From contig FORK01000010.1 in NCBI GenBank assembly GCA_900113995.1, forward strand, positions 44,809 to 108,808: a DNA stretch of 64,000 bases. Reading direction: 5' to 3'. A program made the translations under genes and the position numbers. The DNA comes from Ruminococcaceae bacterium D5 (GTDB taxonomy: Bacteria; Bacillota; Clostridia; Oscillospirales; Ruminococcaceae). Under the pieces are notes generated by a model, which was not told the DNA's origin, ran no database searches, and saw only the letters and a list, made by a program, of their open reading frames with translations. Of the stretch, positions 16,032 to 25,026 are shown one piece after another; the stretch's first letter is position 1; every line of letters starts with the position of its first letter.

Positions 16032-17069
16032 CGGGGAGGAAGCCGCATGTGCAGCGGCAAGGGGAGAACGATCTGCCGCGTTTTCCAATTGACGGTTGGA
16101 AACATGGGTATAAATTTCTGTCGTTCCTAGATTGGCATGGCCAAGGATTTCTTTCAGGATTCGTACGTCAACTTCACCGTACTGATACAGCAGGGTAGCC
16201 GCCGTATGGCGTAGCTTATGCGGCGTATAGCCCTTGCCATTGAGTCCGGCCGATCTCAGGCATTCGCCAATAATCTGCTCAACACGCCGCGGACTTAGCC
16301 GCTTTCCAGTTTTTGCGCTGATAAAGAGCGCGTCATCACGACGATGAATTTCTTTTTTTCGCCGATCATAGTCCGCCTGGTACTGTTTAATAGAGCGAAT
16401 GCAGGCATCGTTGAGATAAACGATTCGCTCTTTATTGCCCTTGCCAAGCAGGCGCAATGTTCGCTCGTCGAAGAGAACATCCGTTCTGTTCAAGCCGACC
16501 AATTCGGAAAGACGCATACCGCAGTTCAAAAATAGAGTCAACATACAATAGTTGCGCAGATGTTCCGGAGTTTCAGATTGATCGGCAGCGGTTAAAAGCT
16601 CTTTGCTTTCTTCTAATGTCAAATATTTTGGAAGCGCGCGTTTGGCAGCTGGACGATCCAGATTTTTAATGGGATTCTCTGGAAGCAAAGCTGTTTTAGT
16701 ATTCAGATATTTATAGAATGAACTTAACGCTGAAACCTTACGTGCGCGGGCATTTGCCTGATTTCCAAGCTGCTCATAGGAAAAATTTAGAAAAGCATAG
16801 GCATCAGAAAGCCGGATCGAGCAGATCATCTCGACAGGAATATCCTGAATCACAACATCGGCCAAGGTATTGGCGTCCGGCTGGCCGTTGCGGTACTGTC
16901 TGAGAAATCGAAAAAAAGTACGCAGGTCAATATAATATCCATCAACGGTGCGCGGCGACAAATTACGAATCGTCAGTAGATAGGATAGAAAATCCCGCAT
17001 TGGTTCCGGACAATCCCGGAATGGAGCATATCGGGAACGGGCTTTCGAAGAATTGGATTGATAAGCCAT
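16005..17069 (-). CDS. Tyrosine recombinase XerC/XerD type
   Basis: A 354-residue tyrosine recombinase with an N-terminal SAM-like core-binding domain (about 22-125) and a C-terminal catalytic domain carrying all active residues: Arg186 (CGMRLSEL), Lys210 (GKGNKER), His284 and Arg287 (HKLRHTAA), His311 (GHANLGTT) and Tyr320 (EIYTHVS). It is slightly longer than classic XerD (about 300) because of extra N- and C-terminal tails. AGGGAG is eight bases before the ATG. Chromosomal position next to spoIIM and absence of phage genes favour a host Xer protein, and a dif-like palindrome lies about 340 bases upstream. Whether it resolves chromosome dimers is inference. Confidence 0.87.
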   Translation of the reverse strand: MAYQSNSSKARSRYAPFRDCPEPMRDFLSYLLTIRNLSPRTVDGYYIDLRTFFRFLRQYRNGQPDANTLADVVIQDIPVEMICSIRLSDAYAFLNFSYEQLGNQANARARKVSALSSFYKYLNTKTALLPENPIKNLDRPAAKRALPKYLTLEESKELLTAADQSETPEHLRNYCMLTLFLNCGMRLSELVGLNRTDVLFDERTLRLLGKGNKERIVYLNDACIRSIKQYQADYDRRKKEIHRRDDALFISAKTGKRLSPRRVEQIIGECLRSAGLNGKGYTPHKLRHTAATLLYQYGEVDVRILKEILGHANLGTTEIYTHVSNRQLENAADRSPLAAAHAASSPSSDDESGD

Positions 17070-17402
17070 TTGAATTTCTCCCTTCCAATATAATCATTCT
17101 GCCTGTGTAAATCATCAGATCAAATAAGCCATGAAACAAAGAAGCTGTAAATAGCACACCATGTCTGAAAAGTTGATATCACGCCGAGCACACTTAGTGG
17201 ACGTGAGCCTATCGTGCATGTACGAAAAAGCACGCTGCTGGGAATGCTGGATGATCTCGACGCTGGACGGTATGACGCATTTTGTGAAACGCTGGCGATG
17301 AAAAAGCTGTGCAGGATTTGAACACTCTTGAAGAGATGATTCGTGCGGCCTATGCGGAGGTTCGCGGGTAGCGAGAGTAAGGGGGTGCAATAGGCTCCTC
17401 TA

Positions 17403-17432
17403 AATTTCGCTAAATTTACATTTAGCGAAATT
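17403..17432. repeat. Perfect palindrome with dif-like geometry
   Basis: AATTTCGCTAAAT and ATTTAGCGAAATT flank TTAC. Read as a recombination site it is two 11-bp arms around a 6-bp centre (28 bp), the geometry of Xer/dif sites. It could instead be an operator of a palindrome-binding repressor. Confidence 0.6.
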
Positions 17433-17660
17433 GTATGCAAATATCTTACAGCCGCTTCCCCAGTCTGTCAAGTGTTTTTCTAATCCGCTAATAAATAAAT
17501 CACATAACGGAGTAAAGTATCCAAGCCGAAATCTCAACGGCCTTGGAAGCACTTACGCCCAAAAAATACTCAACTCACATCATTCATTCGCGGTCTGGAA
17601 TATCAATTTTCTACAACGGAGTCCACAACGATTTTGTCCTGACGTTCTGAATGGATTGAG

Positions 17661-17697
17661 AAAAAGCCTGGAAATCAAGCGATTTCCAGGCTTTTTT
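17661..17697 (-). terminator. Terminator of queA (works in both directions)
   Basis: AAAAAGCCTGGAAATC pairs with GATTTCCAGGCTTTTT around AAGC. T-rich flanks exist on both strands; on the minus strand it lies 17 bases after the queA stop. Confidence 0.8.
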
Positions 17698-17713
17698 GAA
17701 ACGAAATTCTTCT

Positions 17714-18754
17714 TTATTTTTTCATGTCTCCAATAAACATCGCATCCCCAAACGAGAAAAAGCGGTAGCGTTCCCTCACTGCTTCGGCATAGGCGGCAAG
17801 TACATGCTCTCGCCCGGCGAAGGCTGAAACCAGCATGATCAGTGTGCTCTCCGGAAGATGAAAATTAGTGATCAGGCCGTCAATAACGACAAATTTCTTT
17901 CCTGGGTACAGGAAGATATCGGTATAGCCTTCCCACGCGCCCAGAGGAAGCCCCATCTGCCCAACGGCCTCCAGTGTACGGCAGCTGGTGGTGCCGACAG
18001 CAATCACGCGGCCCCCCTCCTGCTTGGTTCGGTTGATTGCCTCAGCGGTTTCCTGTGTGAGAAAAATATGTTCCGAGTGCATTTTATGGTCATGGATGTC
18101 GTTTTCCTTTACCGGGCGAAATGTCCCCAAACCGACATGAAGGGTCACAAAAGCGATTTTAACTCCCTTTGTACGCAGCTCATCAAGCATTTCGGTGGTG
18201 AAATGCAGTCCAGCGGTTGGTGCGGCGGCCGAGCCCAATTCTTTGGAGTAAACCGTTTGGTAGCGTTCCGGATTTTCGAGCTTTTCAGTGATATAGGGGG
18301 GCAGCGGCATCTGCCCTACCTGTTCGAGGGTGTGATAGAAGTTCCCCCCATGCTCAAACCGGACCAGACGATTGCCGCCCTCTAAAATTTCAAGGACCTC
18401 AGCGCGGAGCATCCCTTCCCCGAAGGAAAAGCGTGCGCCGATCTTCGCACGTTTTCCCGGACGCACCAGCACTTCCCAGACATCCTGACGTTTTTGCTCC
18501 AGCAGCAGAAACTCCATTGGCTTTTCTTGATTGTTCTCGAGAGTGCCAAGAATTCGGGCCGGGAGCACACGGGAATCGTTGAGCACCAGCAGGTCCCCGG
18601 GGCGCAGCAAAGTACCAAGATCGGTGAATCGACGGTGTCCCACCTCCCCTGTCTCACGGTCGAGAGTCATCAGACGGGAGGCATTGCGCGGTTCTACAGG
18701 AGTTTGTGCAATCAGTTCTTTCGGAAGGTCATAATAAAAATCCGATTTTAACAT
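17714..18754 (-). CDS. queA: S-adenosylmethionine:tRNA ribosyltransferase-isomerase
   Basis: A 346-residue QueA, the enzyme that converts preQ1-34 in tRNA to epoxyqueuosine using the ribosyl part of SAM. Family blocks seen: N-terminal [49 protein letters not shown] and the C-terminal [23 protein letters not shown] precedes the ATG. It forms the queuosine pathway with tgt, but stands in its own unit divergent from the lysine operon. Confidence 0.96.
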   Translation of the reverse strand: MLKSDFYYDLPKELIAQTPVEPRNASRLMTLDRETGEVGHRRFTDLGTLLRPGDLLVLNDSRVLPARILGTLENNQEKPMEFLLLEQKRQDVWEVLVRPGKRAKIGARFSFGEGMLRAEVLEILEGGNRLVRFEHGGNFYHTLEQVGQMPLPPYITEKLENPERYQTVYSKELGSAAAPTAGLHFTTEMLDELRTKGVKIAFVTLHVGLGTFRPVKENDIHDHKMHSEHIFLTQETAEAINRTKQEGGRVIAVGTTSCRTLEAVGQMGLPLGAWEGYTDIFLYPGKKFVVIDGLITNFHLPESTLIMLVSAFAGREHVLAAYAEAVRERYRFFSFGDAMFIGDMKK

Positions 18755-18811
18755 AGCGGCTCCAATCTCAGAAAAAATTTTTGATCATTCGGGAGAAAAA
18801 TTTAAAAATAT

Positions 18812-18840
18812 TTGACAATTACCGAAGGGGATGCTAGTAT
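18812..18840 (+). promoter_or_regulatory. Promoter of the lysine riboswitch-asd operon
   Basis: TTGACA, a 17-base spacer ending in TGC (extended -10) and TAGTAT. The transcript would start just before the riboswitch. Confidence 0.6.
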
Positions 18841-18853
18841 AAATAGAAATAAA

Positions 18854-19124
18854 GATAGAGGCGCGTTTTTTATCAGTACCGTCGGCGAGATTTGCCCAAA
18901 TCGCTTGAGACGTCGGGAAAGGAAAAGACGCCGAAGGAGACGGTACGGCAGCCGTTGATCCTGGGTGCATCACCGAAAAGGGATGCAACTGTCACCACTG
19001 CAATTGGTGAAGGGCTATCGACATCTTTCTGGGCGGTCGGTCGGGTTTTCTGCAGATCCGCTCTTTAAGGTCAATGTCTCTATTATATTGCAGTGGATGC
19101 CGGTTTTCAACCGGTATTTTTCTT
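18854..19124 (+). promoter_or_regulatory. Lysine riboswitch (L box) with terminator, upstream of asd
   Basis: GATAGAGGCGCG at 18854 pairs its GATAG with CTATC at 19014-19018 to close the P1 helix. Between them are the L-box features GCCGAAGGAGACGGTA, CTGGGTGCATCACCGAAAAG and CTGTCACCACTGC. Downstream, ATGCCGGTT and AACCGGTAT (19097-19117) form an intrinsic terminator hairpin followed by TTTTCTTT. High lysine should favour the terminator and switch off asd-dapA-dapB. Confidence 0.92.
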
Positions 19125-19200
19125 TATGGGACAAAGTCGTTGTGCAAAGATTGCAAAAAAGCAGGAAAAATCCTGTCAATGACACTGGGAGGTTTTTTAA

Positions 19201-20280
19201 ATGAAGCAGTACAAGGTCGGAGTTATCGGAGCAACGGGTATGGTGGGGCAGCGTTTCCTGACCCTGCTTGACAATCATCCCTGGTTTCAGGTCAAAGCTC
19301 TTGCCGCCTCGGGCCGTTCGGCCGGAAAGCGATACGAGGACGCAGTGAAAGGACGCTGGGCGCTTACTATCCCGATGCCTAAATACGCAAAGGATATGGT
19401 CGTTTTCGATGCAGAAGCTGATGTTGAAAAGATCGCCGGCATGGTAGACTTCGTTTTTTGTGCTGTCGATATGAAAAAGGATGAAATCCGCGCTCTGGAA
19501 GAGCGTTACGCCAAGGCGGAATGCCCTGTCATGTCCAACAACTCCGCGCACCGCCATACTCCTGATGTCCCAATGATTGTTCCGGAGATCAATCCGGAGC
19601 ACGCCGAGGTTGTGGCTGCCCAGCGAAAGCGGCTCGGCACCAAACGGGGATTCATTTCGGTGAAGTCCAATTGTTCGCTGCAGTCCTACGTCCCGGCTCT
19701 TCATCCGCTGCGCGATTTTGGCATCGAGAAGGTGCTCGTCTGCACTTATCAGGCGATTTCCGGTGCAGGCAAGAACTTTGAGCGTTGGCCCGAAATGGTT
19801 GACAATGTGATTCCCTATATTGGCGGCGAGGAGGAAAAGAGCGAGCAGGAGCCGCTCAAGCTCTTTGGCAAGGTTGTAGGCGATCACATCGAGGAAGCAG
19901 ACGGTCCTTCCATCACCGCGCAGTGCCTGCGGGTTGCGGCCAGTGACGGCCACATGGCGGCGGTCTTTGTCTCCTTTAAAAATAAGCCCACCATCGAGCA
20001 GATCAAGGAACGCTGGGCCTCTTTCTCCGGCGAGCCGCAGGCGCTTGGTCTTCCCCTGGCCCCCAAGCAGTTCCTGCACTATTTTGAGGAGCCTGACCGT
20101 CCGCAGACCCGTCTCGACCGCGATCTCGAAAAAGGAATGGCGGTTTCGATTGGACGGCTTCGTCCCGACACCCAGTATGACTATAAATTTGTCTGCCTTT
20201 CCCATAATACCCTGCGCGGAGCCGCAGGCGGTGCGGTCCTGATGGCGGAGATGTATGCTGCAAAGGGCTACTTTGATTAA
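19201..20280 (+). CDS. asd: Aspartate-semialdehyde dehydrogenase
   Basis: A 359-residue NADP-dependent enzyme that reduces aspartyl phosphate to aspartate semialdehyde, the branch point to lysine, methionine and threonine. Seen: Rossmann motif GVIGATGMVGQRF at the N-terminus, MSNNSAHRH, the catalytic Cys158 in VKSNCSLQ, and GGEEEKSEQE. Length and motifs fit the archaeal/fungal-like class rather than the shorter E. coli-type. It is first in the riboswitch-controlled asd-dapA-dapB operon, with GGGAGG before the ATG. Confidence 0.95.
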   Translation: MKQYKVGVIGATGMVGQRFLTLLDNHPWFQVKALAASGRSAGKRYEDAVKGRWALTIPMPKYAKDMVVFDAEADVEKIAGMVDFVFCAVDMKKDEIRALEERYAKAECPVMSNNSAHRHTPDVPMIVPEINPEHAEVVAAQRKRLGTKRGFISVKSNCSLQSYVPALHPLRDFGIEKVLVCTYQAISGAGKNFERWPEMVDNVIPYIGGEEEKSEQEPLKLFGKVVGDHIEEADGPSITAQCLRVAASDGHMAAVFVSFKNKPTIEQIKERWASFSGEPQALGLPLAPKQFLHYFEEPDRPQTRLDRDLEKGMAVSIGRLRPDTQYDYKFVCLSHNTLRGAAGGAVLMAEMYAAKGYFD

Positions 20281-20298
20281 CAGAGGAGGAACCGTATT

Positions 20299-21192
20299 AT
20301 GAAGAGAACTATTTTTCGCGGTGCCGGTGTTGCTATTGCCACCCCGATGTTTGCTGATGGCAGCATTCATTATGAAGAGTTGGCGCGGCTGATTGACTGG
20401 CAGATTGAAAATCATACCGACGCCATTATCATCTGCGGAACGACCGGCGAATCCTCGACGATGACCGATGATGAGCACGCAGAGTGCATCCGTTTTGCGG
20501 TTGAGAAGGTAAACCATCGGGTTCCTGTGATCGCGGGAGCGGGCAGCAACGATACCGCCTATGCCGTCTGGCTGAGCAAGGAAGCCAAGGCGGCAGGCGC
20601 CGACGGCCTGCTGCATGTCACTCCTTATTACAACAAGGCTTCCCAAGCTGGGTTGGTCCGGCATTTCAGCACAATTGCCGATGCTACCGACCTGCCGGTG
20701 ATCCTTTATAATGTCCCCTCTCGGACTGGCTGTGGGATCAAGCCTTCCACCTATGCGGAGCTTGCCAAGCATCCAAATATTGTTGCGATTAAGGAAGCAA
20801 ACGGCGATATTGCCTCGGTCGCTTATACCCGTTCGCTCTGCGGCGATGAATTGGCGATCTATTCGGGCAACGACGACCAAATTGTGCCGATTCTTTCTCT
20901 CGGCGGTCTTGGCGTTATCTCGGTTCTTTCGAACGTCTGCCCACAGGAGACTCACGATATCTGCCAGCTCTATTTTGACGGCAAGGTGAAGGAGAGCTCT
21001 GATCTCCAGATTCGCTATATGGATTTGGTTGCCGCCCTTTTCTCAGATGTGAACCCGATCCCGGTCAAGCAGGCGCTTAACTATATGGGATTTGCAGCGG
21101 GAGCCTGCCGTCTGCCGCTCTGCGATATGAGCGAGCCGGCCAAGCAGCACCTTTATGATGTAATGAAGCGTTACGGCCTGATTAAGGCCTGA
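20299..21192 (+). CDS. dapA: 4-hydroxy-tetrahydrodipicolinate synthase
   Basis: A 297-residue TIM-barrel aldolase that condenses aspartate semialdehyde with pyruvate. Seen: GTTGESSTM (substrate-binding loop), TPYYNKASQ with the catalytic Tyr, YNVPSRTG, and the Schiff-base Lys165 in VAIKEANGD. AGAGGAGG lies upstream. Middle gene of the lysine-riboswitch operon; in spore formers the product also feeds dipicolinate. Confidence 0.97.
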   Translation: MKRTIFRGAGVAIATPMFADGSIHYEELARLIDWQIENHTDAIIICGTTGESSTMTDDEHAECIRFAVEKVNHRVPVIAGAGSNDTAYAVWLSKEAKAAGADGLLHVTPYYNKASQAGLVRHFSTIADATDLPVILYNVPSRTGCGIKPSTYAELAKHPNIVAIKEANGDIASVAYTRSLCGDELAIYSGNDDQIVPILSLGGLGVISVLSNVCPQETHDICQLYFDGKVKESSDLQIRYMDLVAALFSDVNPIPVKQALNYMGFAAGACRLPLCDMSEPAKQHLYDVMKRYGLIKA

Positions 21193-21202
21193 GGAGGAGC
21201 TT

Positions 21203-21958
21203 ATGAACATCATCATTTCCGGCGCAATGGGCGCGATGGGCCAAGTCGTTGCATCTAATGCTGCGGCGCGGGGAATCACCGTCGTGGCCGGTGTTGACCG
21301 CGAGGCCAGCGACCGTTTCCCCTACCCTGTTTTCGGGAGTTTCGCTGACTGTGACCTTTCTGCCGATGCGATTCTTGACTTTTCCAATCCCGCCGCCCTC
21401 CCCGGCCTGCTGGCCTTTGCGCAGGAGCGCAGAATTCCCTGTGTGATTGCAACCACTGGTATGGATGAGGCGCATCAGAAAATGATCGCAGACGCCTCCA
21501 AGGTCATTCCGATTTTCTTTACCTTCAATATGTCGCTGGGAGTCAACCTGCTCTGTGCCCTTGCACAGAAGGCAGCTCAGGTGCTGGGAGAAGGCTTTGA
21601 TATTGAGATCATCGAGAAGCATCACAATAAAAAGATTGACGCGCCATCCGGCACCGCCATTATGCTGGCGAACGCCGTTTCGGAAAAGACCCCTTACACA
21701 CCGGAGTACGTGTATGACCGTCATGCGGTCAGAAAGCGCCGCGAACCAAACGAGATCGGAATCCACTCGGTGCGCGGCGGTACGATTGTCGGCGAGCATG
21801 AGGTGATCTTCGCGGGAACCGATGAGGTGATTACCCTGTCCCACGGTGCGTACTCCAAGAGCGTTTTTGCGGTTGGCGCACTGAAAGCGGCTGGTTTTAT
21901 CTCGGTGGTAGGCCGCTCACCCGGACTTTATAATATGAACGACATGATTTCGTTCTGA
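21203..21958 (+). CDS. dapB: 4-hydroxy-tetrahydrodipicolinate reductase
   Basis: A 251-residue DapB with an N-terminal nucleotide-binding fold (IIISGAMGAMGQVV) and the signature EKHHNKKIDAPSGTA containing the catalytic His-His-Lys region. GAGGAGC precedes the ATG ten bases after dapA, and a strong terminator follows. It completes the riboswitch-controlled unit. Confidence 0.96.
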   Translation: MNIIISGAMGAMGQVVASNAAARGITVVAGVDREASDRFPYPVFGSFADCDLSADAILDFSNPAALPGLLAFAQERRIPCVIATTGMDEAHQKMIADASKVIPIFFTFNMSLGVNLLCALAQKAAQVLGEGFDIEIIEKHHNKKIDAPSGTAIMLANAVSEKTPYTPEYVYDRHAVRKRREPNEIGIHSVRGGTIVGEHEVIFAGTDEVITLSHGAYSKSVFAVGALKAAGFISVVGRSPGLYNMNDMISF

Positions 21959-21972
21959 TGAATTTTACAAAA

Positions 21973-22002
21973 GAAGGCGGCGGAAATATTTCCGCCGCCT
22001 TC
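21973..22002 (+). terminator. Terminator after dapB
   Basis: GAAGGCGGCGGAAA pairs with TTTCCGCCGCCTTC across a 2-base centre, 14 bases after the dapB stop; a short T-poor tail (TTGCTGATT) follows. Confidence 0.65.
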
Positions 22003-22017
22003 TTGCTGATTTACTGA

Positions 22018-22046
22018 TTGACGGAAGAGATCATGGCTGATATAAT
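22018..22046 (+). promoter_or_regulatory. Promoter of the padR-DUF2812 unit
   Basis: TTGACG and TATAAT with a 17-base spacer, preceded by TGA as an extended -10. It is overlapped by palindromic sites. Confidence 0.7.
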
Positions 22047-22089
22047 ATCGATATTAAATATCGAAAAAAGATATTAAAATTTGATATTA
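22043..22089. promoter_or_regulatory. Candidate PadR operator cluster
   Basis: TAATATCGATATTA (22043-22056) and TCGATATTAAATATCGA (22048-22064) are overlapping perfect palindromes across the -10 box and start site, followed by two more GATATTA copies at 22070 and 22083. The spacing and the adjacent padR gene suggest autorepression. Confidence 0.6.
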
Positions 22090-22111
22090 TTGATGATCGT
22101 GAGGTGCGGCG

Positions 22112-22426
22112 GTGGCAAAAAAAGTGCTGGAGATTTTGACTGAAACGATGTTCTATGTCCTGATGTCCTTTCTGCGCCAGGAGCGGTGCGGAATTGAGAT
22201 TGCCGAATTTATCGAGCAAAAAACGGCCGGGCGCGTTCGGATGGGACCAGGCACCCTCTACACCATCCTCGCAAAATTCGAGGAGGAAGGGCTGATCTCC
22301 GAGAGCAGGGTTGAGGGCAGAAAAAGGACCTATCGAATCACCGCCCGGGGAATCGAGGCCTATCACGAGGAAATTTCCCGCCTGCGGGCCTGTATCGGCG
22401 ATGCGGAAAGCGAGGGAGAGATATGA
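22112..22426 (+). CDS. PadR-family transcriptional regulator
   Basis: A 104-residue PadR protein: winged helix with ETMFYVLMSFLRQERCGIEI, the family signature GRVRMGPGTLYTILAKFEEEGLI and RKRTYRITARGIEAY, then a short C-terminal helix. It starts with GTG after GAGGTGCGGCG. The stop overlaps the start of the DUF2812 gene by four bases. Such pairs are common in Firmicutes, where PadR represses its partner until an inducer, often a membrane-active compound, is sensed. Confidence 0.92.
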   Translation: MAKKVLEILTETMFYVLMSFLRQERCGIEIAEFIEQKTAGRVRMGPGTLYTILAKFEEEGLISESRVEGRKRTYRITARGIEAYHEEISRLRACIGDAESEGEI

Positions 22427-23634
22427 GCAAATCGGTCAGACGTTGGATTCCGGTCAGCCTCTATGAGATTGCGGGGATCGAGAGCTGGCTTTCAGATCTC
22501 TCCGCTCAAGGGTTTGCGCTGGAGCGGTTTGGGTTGCATTTTGCCTATTTCCGGCGCACAGAGCCCTGCAAAATGATCTATCGTCTGGAGCTTCTTCCCC
22601 GCCCGATGGAGGAACCGGACGATGAGATGCTGGATTTTTACCTGTACAACGGCTGGGAATATGTCACGACCATGAACCGGCTTTTTTGGGTGTTTCGTGC
22701 TCTGCCCGGCACTGTGGAGATTCATACCGATGCGGTAGCGCAGGGGTATTCCTACGAAAAGCTCAGCCGCAAGCTCAAGCAGTCAGCTCTCGTTGTGTTT
22801 GCTGCTTTTCTTCTGATTGCCGCTATGATTGCTGGAATCTATCTTTCCAGTGAATGGCCGGTTCTTCAATTGGTGCAGGATTCTATTGCACTCAACCAAT
22901 TTTTGCTGCTTCTCGTCGAATTAACAGCCTTGATTCAGGCGCTTCGCATCTACTGTTCCATTCACCGTCTGGTGCGGCGGTTAAAGTCAGGGCTTCCTAT
23001 GGAACACTATGGCAACTATCGACGGAGACGAAACGTGCATGTCGCCGCCTCTGTCATACTGAGCGCTGCGGTCATTGCAAGCATGTTTTGCTCCATTTGG
23101 GGAATGAAGAAAAGCTGGGAGATGCCTCTTTCGGAAGTTTCCGCCCCTCTCCCGCTTCTTCCATTGGACATGGTGGAAAAAAGCCCTTCGTTTGCCTATC
23201 GCAGCGGCCTCTTTCAAGGAAAGGATCACGATAATTTTGTTCGGTGCGGGTGGAGTGTACTGTCCCCCGTCCAATATCAAATTGGACAGCGCGGGATTGT
23301 TTCGGGAGAGGAGTGGCCGGATCACAGCGGCGAATATTCACCATCGATGCAGATCCGGTATTACCGCCTTGTTTTCTCCGCGTTGTCCGATCCCCTTATC
23401 GACGATCTCACTTACCGCTATGTCGAACGCTATTACTCTCCTGATGACAATTTTGACAGGATGGAACTGTCCGCGGCAGGCTTGGACAGAGCCGAGCTTT
23501 TCACTGCGGCCGGCAAACAGATTTTATTGGTTCATGCCGGAAATCAGGTGATGATGCTACAGTATTACGGCGAAAAAGATCTCGCGGAATATACCGACGC
23601 ACTTGACGGTATTCTTGCCGGGTGGTCGGAATAG
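22423..23634 (+). CDS. DUF2812-family membrane protein
   Basis: A 403-residue protein. The N-terminal third (RRWIPVSLYEIAGIESWLSD and the GWEYVTTMNRLFWVFRA segment) fits DUF2812, a domain found next to PadR regulators. Three likely membrane helices follow: LVVFAAFLLIAAMIAGIYL, a second near LLLLVELTALIQALRI, and VAASVILSAAVIASMF. The C-terminal ~180 residues are likely extracytoplasmic. Function unknown; translational coupling to padR points to a role in a membrane or cell-envelope stress response. Confidence 0.82.
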   Translation: MSKSVRRWIPVSLYEIAGIESWLSDLSAQGFALERFGLHFAYFRRTEPCKMIYRLELLPRPMEEPDDEMLDFYLYNGWEYVTTMNRLFWVFRALPGTVEIHTDAVAQGYSYEKLSRKLKQSALVVFAAFLLIAAMIAGIYLSSEWPVLQLVQDSIALNQFLLLLVELTALIQALRIYCSIHRLVRRLKSGLPMEHYGNYRRRRNVHVAASVILSAAVIASMFCSIWGMKKSWEMPLSEVSAPLPLLPLDMVEKSPSFAYRSGLFQGKDHDNFVRCGWSVLSPVQYQIGQRGIVSGEEWPDHSGEYSPSMQIRYYRLVFSALSDPLIDDLTYRYVERYYSPDDNFDRMELSAAGLDRAELFTAAGKQILLVHAGNQVMMLQYYGEKDLAEYTDALDGILAGWSE

Positions 23635-23693
23635 AGGCACAGCAAAAGGAAAATTTTTACGAATTCGAAAGAGATTCCGACATGGTTTCGTGC

Positions 23694-23699
23694 TATAAT
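23694..23699 (+). promoter_or_regulatory. Extended -10 promoter of fprA
   Basis: TGC-TATAAT without a clear -35 box, 60 bases before the fprA start. Confidence 0.45.
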
Positions 23700-23758
23700 A
23701 ACTCAATAGGTATCAATCGCCCGCATGATCCGAGCGAAGAAGGAGTGTGTAAAAAAGA

Positions 23759-24976
23759 ATGATCCGTACAAGATCAGTAACAGATGATATGGTCTGGGTG
23801 GGTGCCAGCGACAGGCGTTTGGCGCTGTTTGAAAATATTTTTCCGGTCCCCAGAGGCGTCTCTTATAATTCCTATTTACTGCTTGATGAAAAGACAGTTC
23901 TGTTTGATTCGGTCGACCAATCGGTGAGCAGGACATTTTTGGAAAATGTCTCAGCCTCCCTCGATGGACGCAGTCTTGATTATATTGTGATTGACCATAT
24001 GGAGCCGGATCATTGCAGCGTTTTGGAGGAGCTTCTAGCCTCTTATCCAAATGCTGCGGTGGTGGGAAATGCTAAAACCTTCGTGATGATTGAACAGTTC
24101 TACAGCCCCTTGGCAGAGGCCCGGAGGGTGGTTGTCAGGGATGGGGAAACTCTCTCCACCGGACGGCATTGTTTGAAATTTTTTACTGCCCCCATGGTTC
24201 ACTGGCCGGAGGTCATGGTTTGCTTTGACGAGAGTAATGGAGTGCTTTTTTCCGCAGATGCATTCGGTGCCTTCGGCGCAATGGCGGGCAATATCTTCGC
24301 AGATGAGCTGCCTATCCAGCAGGAATGGCTGCCTGACATGCGGCGCTATTACGCCAATATTGTGGGAAAATACGGCGCACAGGTGCAATCCCTCTTCAAA
24401 AAACTGGGCGGGTTGGATCTGAAAACCATCTGTCCGTTACACGGACCCGTCTGGCGCGCCGAACAGGACATCTCGTGGCTTCTTGAGAAATACACCCTCT
24501 GGAGCAGCTACCAGCCGGAAGAGCAGAAGGTGGTCATTGCCAGCGCCTCGATTTACGGCAATACCGAAGCCGCTGCCGAACGACTCGCTTTGGAGCTCGC
24601 CGGGCTGGGGGTCACAGAGATCGAGATGTATGATCTTTCGACCACCCATTTTTCCTACCTGATCGGAGAAATGTTCCGATGCAGCCATATCGTCCTCTCC
24701 TCCCCTACCTACAACGGTAAAATTTTTCCGCCGATGCGGCATCTGCTCGATGATATGCGCGAGCTTAATCTTCAGAGCCGTACGGTTGCTCTGATTGAAA
24801 ACGGAAGCTGGGCGCCTATGTCGGGAAAGCTGATGGCCGCCGAGCTGTCGGTAATGAAAAATATGACCGTTCTTGAACCGGCGGTTACCTTAAAGTCTTC
24901 CATGAAGGAAGCGCAGACCGGCCAGCTTTTCTCTCTCGCGCGGCAGATTGCCGGCGGACTCAAGTGTTCCCTTTAA
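23759..24976 (+). CDS. FprA-family A-type flavoprotein (flavodiiron oxidoreductase)
   Basis: A 405-residue flavodiiron protein. The N-terminal metallo-beta-lactamase-like domain carries the diiron ligands His80, Glu82, Asp84 and His85 in IDHMEPDHCS, a later SADAFGAFG Asp and the LHGPVW His. The C-terminal flavodoxin domain (from about 255, VVIASASIYGNTEAAAERLA, SSPTYNG) binds FMN. These soluble enzymes reduce O2 or NO in anaerobes, taking electrons from rubredoxin or NADH systems. Stands alone with an extended -10 promoter, fitting a stress-response gene. Confidence 0.93.
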   Translation: MIRTRSVTDDMVWVGASDRRLALFENIFPVPRGVSYNSYLLLDEKTVLFDSVDQSVSRTFLENVSASLDGRSLDYIVIDHMEPDHCSVLEELLASYPNAAVVGNAKTFVMIEQFYSPLAEARRVVVRDGETLSTGRHCLKFFTAPMVHWPEVMVCFDESNGVLFSADAFGAFGAMAGNIFADELPIQQEWLPDMRRYYANIVGKYGAQVQSLFKKLGGLDLKTICPLHGPVWRAEQDISWLLEKYTLWSSYQPEEQKVVIASASIYGNTEAAAERLALELAGLGVTEIEMYDLSTTHFSYLIGEMFRCSHIVLSSPTYNGKIFPPMRHLLDDMRELNLQSRTVALIENGSWAPMSGKLMAAELSVMKNMTVLEPAVTLKSSMKEAQTGQLFSLARQIAGGLKCSL

Positions 24977-25026
24977 CCACTGCCGGAAATCCGGCGGCGA
25001 CATAATTGATATAGAAGGAGCTTTTT

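Larger units (their letters stand above)
17070..17713. other. 644-base intergenic stretch between recombinase and queA
   Basis: It contains a 28-30-bp palindrome (17403-17432) and the queA terminator. Around 17160-17370 there are short protein-like frames on the plus strand, one encoding MSEKLISRRAHLVDVSLSCM and overlapping frames containing LLGMLDDLDAGRYDAFCETL and LNTLEEMIRAAYAEVRG, which look like pieces of one decayed small gene. I do not recognise the family. The rest shows nothing. Confidence 0.45.

Noticed and set aside
19015..20955. A 646-codon open frame on the minus strand opposite asd and dapA
   Set aside because: It is fully antisense to two clear, motif-rich genes and has no family resemblance or ribosome-binding site; it arises from codon use of the real genes.
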